DNA of 64,000 nt, from NCBI GenBank assembly GCA_047495785.1, contig JBLDXI010000029.1, forward strand, positions 3,472,001-3,536,000, written 5' to 3'. The position numbers were made by a program, and so were the translations under genes. Shown here piece by piece: positions 36,526 through 46,278 of the stretch; the stretch's first letter is position 1, and every line of letters starts with the position of its first letter. A model generated the notes under the pieces. It was not told the origin of the DNA and ran no database searches. It saw only the letters and a list, made by a program, of their open reading frames with translations. Source of the DNA: Lepidodermella squamata. Taxonomy: Eukaryota; Gastrotricha.

Positions 36526-37695
36526 ATGTCGAAAACTGAAGAGTAAGTTTTTGTCCCTTAACGTTGTGCTTTCCTAATACGGTACATTTTTGATAACAGT
36601 TTCTCAATGGTGGGCATGTATTTGAAGTCGAACAAGCTACAGAAGGCTGCGGAAGAAGTCAATTTCGAATCGAAGCTGATAAGTATCGACGCTGTTTCTT
36701 CGGACCCCACTGACGGTCGGCGTATCGAAGGCGTGCTGCTTCACGCGAAGAAGCGAAACTGTGACACTTCGGGCAACCGTTTGAAGCCTTCAACGCCACA
36801 AACAAGCCGTGCAAATTCTCGCAGCGATGAGGCGTATTTACGCTTCTTGGTTTTCAGGTACGTAGCTTGAAATTCGTGCCTAGCAAATAACAATTTTATC
36901 CTTTTTAGTTGCGTCGATGATAGCAGCGAAGTTTTCGTTGTCGTTATCAAGGACAGTCCCGCGGGCCGACTTGCATTGTCGTTTGGAGATAGGTTAACAC
37001 CCGGTGCGCGTCTTTCAATCAGCAATCCTGTTTTCGTGAGCATCTGGAAATCAATGAAAATGATCAGCACTGACTGTCTTGTGCCAGCGATCTCGTCTGT
37101 CCCGCGCAACAAAGTCGAATTACCTGTTGAAGGCATCCCTCTTGCCGAGCGATTCCACGCTTTTCGCGTCGACATCGACCGCGTCGAGGTTCTGGAGGTG
37201 GCATTTTGCACTGCCTGTGGCCGAAGCTGCGACGGCCGTTACGGCACCGCTTGTACTTGTGTCGGAGGATTCCGCTTTGTCACTATCAAATCGCTTCCCG
37301 GCGTGCGTATCCGCGCAGCTGCCTTCAACGGACTCAGTTGTGCGCTGTATTACTCCGTGGATCTGATGCGGAGCATGTTCACCGATGAAATATTTCAAGG
37401 CGATTGCGATTATGGCGCTATCACCCGCCACATCCGTCGCTCTTTGGAAAATCATCTTGGCGGTTTCCGCGCAATTTTCTGGACAAAGCCATCGAAGGCT
37501 TCCGGCTCCGATGTTCCATCGTTTAACCGGGTTCACATCGCACGTTTAATTCCGTTAGGCGACCCGTTGCCAGTTTTCGTTGCAGCTGGAAACAGATCTG
37601 CTGCTGCCCGCGCTGACGCTTCCAATGCACTTGCTGCTGACAATCAATCCAATGGAAATGAGGAAAGCAGTGGTCCGGTCAACGGCGGAAACTAG
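36526..37695 (+). CDS. RPA70-like single-stranded DNA-binding protein
   Basis: Exons 36526-36542, 36600-36857 and 36909-37695 (phases 2,2) give 353 residues. The middle has an OB-fold-like stretch, LTPGARLSISNPVF then STDCLVPA, resembling the end of RPA DNA-binding domains. The C-terminal half has a four-cysteine pattern CTACGRSC...CTC followed by FRFVTIKSLPGVRIRAAAF, resembling the zinc-ribbon/OB domain C of RPA70. The tail is low-complexity (Ala/Asn/Ser). RPA-like genes are known cargo of plant and some animal Helitrons, where they are presumed to coat single-stranded transfer intermediates. It has its own TATA box and an AATAAA at 37793-37798. The family call rests on motif pattern only. 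Confidence 0.6.
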
Positions 37696-37860
37696 AACAG
37701 ACAAATCTCAGCTCGCATGTTGTTACTGCTTCCAATGATATCTTAAGACTAATCATATTGTTGTTTCATGATAATGACCTTGTGTTCTGTCAAATAAAAA
37801 CTCGAATTAGCCGAACTTTGTTCTTTTTAATTTATTACTATGAGTAATTTAAAAATTCGA
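37696..37860 (+). terminator. 3' UTR and polyadenylation module of the RPA-like gene
   Basis: AATAAA at 37793-37798 is followed by AAATTCG-like and TTGTTCTTTTTAATT sequence. The same arrangement (AATAAAA.., CAATTAGACAAACTT, GGTTCTTTTTCAT) occurs at 39287-39325 after the 65-codon gene. Confidence 0.55.
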
Positions 37861-37885
37861 AGCTTCCTATGGCAGAAGATAGCAA

Positions 37886-38590
37886 TAGCGTCAGGCGAAT
37901 CGAGTGCATTTTGAATGGTAACGCCATGACGTACAGCCGCGGAGATACACGTTAGAAACCAGTTTCGACGCACACACGCACCACAAAAGTGGTTCGGCTA
38001 CGAACCATTTCTTTGGAAAATCACAGAAAAATCAATTTCGTTCCGATTTTTGCAAATCAAGTGTCATTTTAACAGGCGCAAAATTCCCTACAAACGCAGT
38101 CTGGTTGTCAAAGGAACCCCAGCGATAGCGTTGAGCGCGCTCAAACGAACGCTATTCACAAGCTAATAAAAATACGACAAGTTGCGCGCGCTAGTGTGTG
38201 CGAGATTTCGCCAAGTAATAATATTTTTTTTCAATTATTCGCACTCATAAACAATAACCGCTGCTGAATCAGGCGTTGTCAGGCGAATCAAGCGCATTTC
38301 GAATGGAAACGTTGTGATGTACAGCCGCGGAGATACACGTCAGAAACCAGTTTTGACGCACACACGCACCACAAAAGTGGTTCGGCTACGAACCATTTCT
38401 TTGGAAAATCACAGAAAAATCAATTTCGATCCGATTTTTGCAAATCAAGTGTCATTTTAACAGGCGCAAAATTCTCCACAAACGCAGTCTGGTTTTCAAA
38501 TAAACGCGAAAAAGAGCGATGAGCGCGCTCATATAAACGATATTTACAAGCCATTAAATCTTTGTGTGCCTGTGTGTGCGAGGTTATTAG
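37886..38590. repeat. Satellite array 2, about 1.8 diverged copies
   Basis: The first unit starts at about 37888 and has the array-1 sequence type in its 5' half; the next starts at 38272 with the array-3 type (GCGCATTTCGAATGGAAACG). Unit ends are diverged, so this pair looks like a transition or recombinant between the two array types. Confidence 0.85.
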
Positions 38591-38917
38591 TACTGCCACG
38601 GATTTGCAGCCGATTCTCTCGCGGATGTCACATGCCTTTCATCATTCTATTACGCTGATCAGTTTCTGATTCAAGCGCTGAAGGTCACGCTGCCATTTGC
38701 GTCATCGGTCACCGTTTTTAAGTCTGATCATTACACGTAACTGTCGGCAGCTATGTCGGCAGCTCAATAATGGCGACCAATATAACGGACGCAACGGCAG
38801 TGTCGCATCGGCATCTAGAAGTGCAGTTATTAAGTGTTAATATTTCTGATTTCCGATGTCTTTCCTGTAATGGCCCATGTTTTCCTTAATAACTTTTAAC
38901 CTTTTTTTAGAAATTAA
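38591..38917. other. Leader region of the 65-codon gene
   Basis: Non-repetitive. A pyrimidine-rich acceptor-like sequence (CTTTTTTTAG) ends 8 bases before the ATG at 38918, so a 5'-UTR intron is possible. A short upstream ATG frame begins at about 38769 (MATNITDATAVSHRHLEV). Confidence 0.4.
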
Positions 38918-39115
38918 ATGCCTCAAGCTATTTATGATGTGGAAGTCGAATTTCCAGAAGGAATTTTCATCCTTCCAGCGTTAGCCGACCCGGTCTTACC
39001 CGGTATTTACTGGGTAATCGGAGAAAACATTCGCGTCATCTACCCAGAGGAGGCCGAAAGGGCAGCTGCCATTGCCGAGAAAAACAGTGAAGACGATCTA
39101 CCAATGCTGGAATGA
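38918..39115 (+). CDS. 65-residue acidic protein, unknown
   Basis: A single frame, MPQAIYDVEVEFPEGIFILP onward, with an acidic, Ala-rich C-terminus (YPEEAERAAAIAEKN then SEDDLPMLE). There is no signal peptide, membrane segment or recognisable motif. It is followed by AATAAA at 39287-39292 and the same 3' module as the RPA-like gene, which supports expression as an element gene. A small acidic protein beside a DNA-binding protein could be a partner, but that is a guess. Confidence 0.5.
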   Translation: MPQAIYDVEVEFPEGIFILPALADPVLPGIYWVIGENIRVIYPEEAERAAAIAEKNSEDDLPMLE

Positions 39116-39496
39116 AGCTGGCACGCTTTGAAGTACGCTTTGAAGTATACCTGCAGCGTAATTACAAACTAAACTGCATTGTGCAATGAGATGTTGTTAT
39201 TTGCCACATTTGTTTTTGTGTGACTTCATTCAGTTCAGTAACACTCACATTGCGTCTTTTAAATCAATGACATCATGTTTTCTTAAATAAAACATTCAAT
39301 TAGACAAACTTGGTTCTTTTTCATTAAATCACTGCCGATGACGGCTGATGACGCAATGACGCAGGTGATAAGCTGGTTGAGCGAAGAATAAGCTCAGATG
39401 AGTACGTAATTAATATGTAGATATGTAGAAAAAAAACAATGGCTGAAACAAGCTCAAAATCAAAGCTCAGATGGAAGAACCAAGGCCGAAAACACC

Positions 39497-39816
39497 GAAA
39501 AACGGGCCACAAGAAAATTGGTGGGCCTGGAACGGACGTTTTTCATCAATTAGAAATGTAAAAAAGGCGATATCACCCCTTCCGTAGAGTTCCCCTCTGA
39601 AGAAGGGAACTTTACCGCCCCTCGTTCACGAAGTTCGAATACAATATAAACAAAGAAAGTATTTCATTCAACAGCACTTAAAAGTCGAACAAAAATGATG
39701 AGGGTGCATAAAAAGGAAGCACGGAGAAACTCGGCAGAAAAAATGGAGCCCTCGAACGGTTTGTGAGTGAGGCTGTAAAAAGCTGTTTGACAGTTGAAAC
39801 ATCGACAAATTGCTAA
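39497..39816 (-). repeat. Inverted copy of element A 3' terminus (left arm)
   Basis: The reverse complement matches 55501-55823 over about 320 bp, by eye near 90% identical, from TTAGCAATTTGTCG to GGCCCGTTTTTC. It includes the GTTCCCTTCTTCAGAGGGGA hairpin region and the terminal hairpin, and stops three bases short of the CTGG end. It begins 9 bp past the stop codon of the minus-strand gene at 39825. Confidence 0.88.
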
Positions 39817-39824
39817 AGAGCAAT

Positions 39825-42800
39825 TCACTCGTGCGCAGGGCACGGCAGGTCATAAAAATCCCGATAGAAATCGGGCTCTGCGGCTTTCAGTTTCGTTAAC
39901 TGCGCCTTCAGCTTGTAAGCCTCATAGACAGGAAGGCCGCAGTCTAGAAATTTTTCCAGGCCGAGAAAGGCTCGGAACGTTGTGATTTTATTTTGTACAT
40001 ACTTCTTCTTGAACGTAAACCGTTCGTCGATATACTGGAAAAAATCTTTCTTCGATTTTATAAGCTTGTCAGCCTTAAGGCACTTGTAAATTTTTTCAAA
40101 TGCCTCGCCCATCAGCGATTCCTGTCTCAGGTGAAGTGATTTCAGATGAGCGGAAACCCGCTCCATGTTAGCGATGATCACAACTAAGCTTTCCGTGTCG
40201 TTGACGCCGTCGGAGTCCACGACGCCAACGTCGAAGGCCGTTTTAGTGGACCGGGTTTCCAGAAGAAGCCGTTTGAGTCCACTGATGGTACTGACATCGT
40301 ACTTCGTACCATTCGCCTGTCAAATCAAACACATGGTAATTATAATGAGGGTTTAAATACTGGGTTTAAATACCTCGAAGAAGTCAAGCGGCGTCCCCGC
40401 TTTTTTACGCGGTGTCTTGCTCGCCTTTTTGCCGTCTTCTTTCGTTTTAACGCTGTCAGAGTTAGCGCAATTCGCGGCCGCGCCGGCTTTTCTATGACCG
40501 ATTTTTCGACCGCCAGGAATGTCATGCTCCGTGACGAATTTGCGCACAGCCTCGATGAGGTTTTGCTGACGTTTGCTGCCGCTTTTAGGAAGATGGGAGC
40601 ACTCAGCAACGAATTGAACGGCTTTAGCCAGTACTTCAGGCGCATAACCGTCACCGACAGCTGGAAAGGAAAGTAAGTGGAACAGAAAATTCAAACTCGA
40701 TCCGATTTTTGCAAATCAAGTGTCATTTTAACAGGCGCAAAATTCTCCACAAACGCAGTCTGGTTGACAAATGAACCCCAACGATAGCGTTGAGCGCGCT
40801 CAAACGAACGCTATTCACAAGCTAATAATATTACGCAGAGTCGTGCGCGCGCTAGTGTGTGCGAGGTTACGTCTAGTAATGAAAATTTGTTAATTATTCG
40901 CATTTATTGGAGCCAGTTAACAATAACCGCTGCTGAATCAGGCGTTGTCAGGCGAATCGAGCGCATTTCGAATGGAAACGTTGTGATGTACAGCCGCGGA
41001 GATACACGTCAGAAACCAGTTTTGACGCACACACGCACCACAAAAGTGGTTCGGCTACGAACCATTTCTTTGGAAAATCACAGAAAAATCAATTTCGATC
41101 CGATTTTTGCAAATCAAGTGTCATTTTAACAGGCGCAAAATTCTCCACAAACGCAGTCTGGTTGACAAATGAACCCCAACGATAGCGTTGAGCGCGCTCA
41201 AACGAACGCTATTCACAAGCTAATAATATTACGCAGAGTCGTGCGCGCGCTAGTGTGTGCGAGGTTACGTCTAGTAATGAAAATGTGTTAATTATCCGCA
41301 TTTATTGGAGCCAGTTAACAATAACCGCTGCTGAATCAGGCGTTGTCAGGCGAATCGAGCGCATTTCGAATGGAAACGTTGTGATGTACAGCCGCGGAGA
41401 TACACGTCAGAAACCAGTTTTGACGCACACACGCACCACAAAAGTGGTTCGGCTACGAACCATTTCTTTGGAAAATCACAGAAAAATCAATTTCGATCCG
41501 ATTTTTGCAAATCAAGTGTCATTTTAACAGGCGCAAAATTCTCCACAAACGCAGTCTGGTTGACAAATGAACCCCAACGATAGCGTTGAGCGCGCTCAAA
41601 CGAACGCTATTCACAAGCTAATAATATTACGCAAAGTCGTGCGCGCGCTAGTGTGTGCGAGGTTACGTCTAGTAATGAAAATTTGTTAATTATCCGCATT
41701 TATTGGAGCCAGTTAACAATAACCGCTGCTGAATCAGGCGTTGTCAGGCGAATCGAGCGCATTTCGAATGGAAACGTTGTGATGTACAGCCGCGGAGATA
41801 CACGTCAGAAACCAGTTTTGACGCACACACGCACCACAAAAGTGGTTCGGCTACGAACCATTTCTTTGGAAAATCACAGAAAAATCAATTTCGATTTGAT
41901 TTTTGCAAATCAAGTGTCATTTTAACAGGCGCAAAATTCTCCACAAACGCAGTCTGGTTGACAAATGAACCCCAACGATAGCGTTGAGCGCGCTCAAACG
42001 AACGCTATTCACAAGCTAATAATATTACGCAGAGTCGTGCGCGCGCTAGTGTGTGCGAGGTTACGTCTAGTAATGAAAATGTGTTAATTATCCGCATTTA
42101 TTGGAGCCAGTTAACAATAACCGCTGCTGAATCAGGCGTTGTCAGGCGAATCGAGCGCATTTCGAATGGAAACGTTGTGATGTACAGCCGCGGAGATACA
42201 CGTCAGAAACCAGTTTTGACGCACACACGCACAACAAAAGTGGTTCGGCTACGAACCATTTCTTTGGAAAATCACAGAAAAATCAATTTCGATCCGATTT
42301 TTGCAAATCAAGTGTCATTTTAACAGGCGCAAAATTCTCCACAAACGCAGTCTGGTTGACAAATGAACCCCAACGATAGCGTTGAGCGCGCTCAAACGAA
42401 CGCTATTCACAAGCTAATAATATTACGCAAAGTCGTGCGCGCGCTAGTGTGTGCGAGGTTACGTCTAGTAATGAAAATTTGTTAATTATCCGCATTTATT
42501 GGAGCCAGTTAACAATAACCGCTGCTGAATCAGGCGTTGTCAGGCGAATCGAGCGCATTTCGAATGGAAACGTTGTGATGTACAGCCGCGGAGATACACG
42601 TCAGAAACCAGTTTTGACGCACACACGCACAACAAAAGTGGTTCGGCTACGAACCATTTCTTTGGAAAATCACAGAAAAATCAATTTCGATTTGATTTTT
42701 GCAAATCAAGTGTCATTTTAACAGGCGCAAAATTCTCCACAAACGCAGTCTGGTTGACAAATGAACCCCAACGATAGCGTTGAGCGCGCTCAAACGAACG

Positions 42801-44820
42801 CTATTCACAAGCTAATAATATTACGCAAAGTCGTGCGCGCGCTAGTGTGTGCGAGGTTACGTCTAGTAATGAAAATTTGTTAATTATCCGCATTTATTGG
42901 AGCCAGTTAACAATAACCGCTGCTGAATCAGGCGTTGTCAGGCGAATCGAGCGCATTTCGAATGGAAACGTTGTGATGTACAGCCGCGGAGATACACGTC
43001 AGAAACCAGTTTTGACGCACACACGCACCACAAAAGTGGTTCGGCTACGAACCATTTCTTTGGAAAATCACAGAAAAATCAATTTCGATCCGATTTTTGC
43101 AAATCAAGTGTCATTTTAACAGGCGCAAAATTCTCCACAAACGCAGTCTGGTTGACAAATGAACCCCAACGATAGCGTTGAGCGCGCTCAAACGAACGCT
43201 ATTCACAAGCTAATAATATTACGCAAAGTCGTGCGCGCGCTAGTGTGTGCGAGGTTACGTCTAGTAATGAAAATTTGTTAATTATCCGCATTTATTGGAG
43301 CCAGTTAACAATAACCGCTGCTGAATCAGGCGTTGTCAGGCGAATCGAGCGCATTTCGAATGGAAACGTTGTGATGTACAGCCGCGGAGATACACGTCAG
43401 AAACCAGTTTTGACGCACACACGCACCACAAAAGTGGTTCGGCTACGAACCATTTCTTTGGAAAATCACAGAAAAATCAATTTCGATTTGATTTTTGCAA
43501 ATCAAGTGTCATTTTAACAGGCGCAAAATTCTCCACAAACGCAGTCTGGTTGACAAATGAACCCCAACGATAGCGTTGAGCGCGCTCAAACGAACGCTAT
43601 TCACAAGCTAATAATATTACGCAGAGTCGTGCGCGCGCTAGTGTGTGCGAGGTTACGTCTAGTAATGAAAATTTGTTAATTATCCGCATTTATTGGAGCC
43701 AGTTAACAATAACCGCTGCTGAATCAGGCGTTGTCAGGCGAATCGAGCGCATTTCGAATGGAAACGTTGTGATGTACAGCCGCGGAGATACACGTCAGAA
43801 ACCAGTTTTGACGCACACACGCACCACAAAAGTGGTTCGGCTACGAACCATTTCTTTGGAAAATCACAGAAAAATCAATTTCGATCCGATTTTTGCAAAT
43901 CAAGTGTCATTTTAACAGGCGCAAAATTCTCCACAAACGCAGTCTGGTTGACAAATGAACCCCAACGATAGCGTTGAGCGCGCTCAAACGAACGCTATTC
44001 ACAAGCTAATAATATTACGCAGAGTCGTGCGCGCGCTAGTGTGTGCGAGGTTACGTCTAGTAATGAAAATTTGTTAATTATCCGCATTTATTGGAGCCAG
44101 TTAACAATAACCGCTGCTGAATCAGGCGTTGTCAGGCGAATCGAGCGCATTTCGAATGGAAACGTTGTGATGTACAGCCGCGGAGATACACGTCAGAAAC
44201 CAGTTTTGACGCACACACGCACAACAAAAGTGGTTCGGCTACGAACCATTTCTTTGGAAAATCACAGAAAAATCAATTTCGATCCGATTTTTGCAAATCA
44301 AGTGTCATTTTAACAGGCGCAAAATTCTCCACAAACGCAGTCTGGTTGACAAATGAACCCCAACGATAGCGTTGAGCGCGCTCAAACGAACGCTATTCAC
44401 AAGCTAATAATATTACGCAGAGTCGTGCGCGCGCTAGTGTGTGCGAGATTTCGCCAAGTAATAATATTTTTTTTCAATTATTCGCACTCATAAACAATAA
44501 CCGCAGCTGAATCAGGCGTTGTCACGCGAGTCAAGCGCATTTCGAATGGAAACGATGTGATGTACAGCCGCGGAGATACTCGTTAAAAAACCAGTTTCGA
44601 AGTGGCCAGGAACCATTCATGGCGTTTTTGGTGTTCATCATATTTTGTAACCCCATTAATAGAAATGAATTAACTAAGTTGAATCGTCACAGGAAACTAA
44701 CGTACCATTCGAAATTTCGCCATCTTCGACGGTGTTGGCCTCCGATCCTCCCGCCTCGCTGTCAGTCTCCATCATCACCTCATCATCACTTTCATAGTTT
44801 TCGGACATCGATTCGCTCAT
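39825..44820 (-). CDS. Element-encoded 297-residue protein of unknown function, satellite array in intron 1
   Basis: Exons 44820-44706, 40660-40374 and 40316-39825. Splices: G|GTACGT donor to TTTCCTTTCCAG acceptor, then GAG|GTATTT to TTTGACAG; phases 1 and 0 keep one frame. Residues 1-38 are strongly acidic (MSESMSENYESDDEVMMETD). A basic segment follows at about 75-130 (KASKTPRKKAG). The C-terminal third is Lys-rich and helix-like (SKKDFFQYIDERFTFKKKYV). No known domain. Intron 1 is 4,045 bp and almost wholly satellite array 3. Exon 1 was joined by phase and splice quality, not by homology, so the union is likely but unproven. The stop lies next to the inverted 3'-end copy. Confidence 0.55.
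40689..44602. repeat. Satellite array 3, 398-bp unit, about 9.8 copies
   Basis: GGCGTTGTCAGGCGAATCGA recurs at 40941, 41339, 41737, 42135, 42533, 42931, 43329 and 43727, with 44125 next (exact 398-bp spacing) and a final variant start at 44515 (390 bp). Units alternate between TTCGATCCG and TTCGATTTG variants across 41.3-43.7 kb, indicating a dimeric higher-order repeat of 796 bp. Each unit has hairpin TGGTTCG-GCTA-CGAACCA and an inverted repeat ATAGCGTT...AACGCTAT around the palindrome GAGCGCGCTC. Confidence 0.97.
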
Positions 44821-45494
44821 TTTCAAACTGCTCTATAATAGATTTAAATTATTTTATAAAATTGTTATTTAGTCGATAATGGACCAGTGAAACAACAAGT
44901 GAAACAACAGTAGAAATGCGCCAACAGAAAACGGTCATACAGTGCTGACTGCTACGTGTCTTTAATTTTCATCCTGTCGTGCAACAGCTGACTCTCAAAC
45001 AAATTTAATCTCAGCCCATATCAGCATGAACAGTCTTGCAGTCTTGTGGAACAGACTCAGCTGGCCCCAATTTTCCTGAGAGATTAGATGTCTGCAGTCC
45101 AGCTGTTGCTTTTGGTCCTAATTCTTTGCTCTAGTTCTTCTTGCTCGACTGGAGCATTCGTTACCTGTCCAGGGTGAAAGCCGGCGAAAGCTCTTTGTAG
45201 CTTTATAGCGAAGAAACAAACATGCTGCAAAGAAATAGCAAAAGGCTAAAAAATGCTTACACATGACACAACAGCCGTGATATATTAGAAAACAACATTT
45301 TTCTACATAATCGACATGAAGGCTGAATGAAGTACTGATTCCTGAAAGCATTTCCAGCTCCTGCAGATCGTTTATGCCTCCATCCAATTGTTAACTCTGT
45401 TCAACTGCCCTCCCTGACATATACAATATCAAGATATATCAATGTCTGGGCCTTTTAGATATTGTCGATTATAGACTGATCCTATTTGCTTACC
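44821..45494. promoter_or_regulatory. Intergenic between divergent element genes
   Basis: Lies between the minus-strand gene start (44820) and the mini-Rep start (45495), so it probably holds promoters for both directions. No clear TATA box on either strand. An 89-codon minus frame (45118-45387) has no recognisable feature and is not called. Confidence 0.4.
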
Positions 45495-46065
45495 ATGCCT
45501 CCTGCGAAACTAAATGACCAAAATGCAAAACGCAATGCCTCGACGACTTCTGGTGCTCCTGTTGCCGATGCCACTACGAGTCAATCAACTTACTTGCACC
45601 CGGTACTTCGATTGCAAGACAATCGAATTTCACCCAAAAAACGCAACAAATTGTAGAAACAACGTTTCACAGATGGCAGCTACTATTCAGTATTCAGTTA
45701 CAAGCTTTCGCATCTTCAGCCATCATAAACTCAACTTGAGACTTGAGACTTACTGTTGTTCTCTTTGTTTTTAGATCTTAATTTCATCAATTATGACGCA
45801 TTCCGCTGATGACTGCAATACAGATACTCCTACACCTACTACTGCTCGACCTATTCCACCAAAGCTGAACCATGATGACTCAGGAATAATGTATCTTAGA
45901 GGATTCCAGCACCTCAGTGAGCCTTACGACAGCTATCTCGTCAAGTATTGCTCCGGGAAAGAAACCAAATATATGCCTCTCTTGCACCACGTTTTTCTTG
46001 CCAGCACTGAGGTTTCGCCGTGGAAGCTTTTCTACACGACACACAGCCCCAAACCGAGTTCCTGA
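45495..46065 (+). CDS. Miniature protein of rearranged Rep motifs
   Basis: Proposed exons 45495-45602 and 45775-46065 (donor CCG|GTACTT, acceptor TTTGTTTTTAG, phase 0) give 132 residues. Exon 1 is low-complexity (Ala/Thr/Ser/Asn). Exon 2 contains three blocks matching the big Rep protein in a different order: KLNHDDSGIMYLRGFQHLSE (Rep LNHNSSDMLYRRGFEHISE), then YDSYLVKYCSGKETKY (Rep two-tyrosine motif), then SPWKLFYT (Rep SPWQLFYTFT, which precedes the tyrosines in Rep). The HUH histidines and helicase are absent. AATAAA follows at 46080 and 46110. It could be a decayed copy, or a small regulator that shares a Rep interface; sequence alone cannot tell. Confidence 0.5.
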
Positions 46066-46278
46066 AGCTTTTTGTCTTTAATAAACTGGCTTAATAACTG
46101 GCTGTCATTAATAAACGTTACACTGTTCATCCCTGCGTGCTATAGTTTCAAATAAATATTCATCTAACTGATAAAATATATCCTAATGCTGATGACATTG
46201 TTATCTTCATCCATTGCCTTTGCATTTGCCTTTGTCCTTCAAATATAGATATATTTGATACAATATATAGATATAACA

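Noticed and set aside
40857-44313. Nine nearly identical 90-codon open frames, one per 398-bp repeat unit
   Set aside because: They begin with GTG, not ATG, follow the satellite period exactly, and lie on the strand opposite to the gene whose intron holds the array. The frame is a by-product of the repeat.
34231-44602. CRISPR-like array
   Set aside because: Units are 390-398 bp with no unique spacers, and the host is an intron-containing animal genome. This is satellite DNA.
45118-45387. 89-codon minus-strand frame with hydrophobic centre
   Set aside because: No homology, no signal peptide at the start and no flanking signals; it lies in a probable promoter region.
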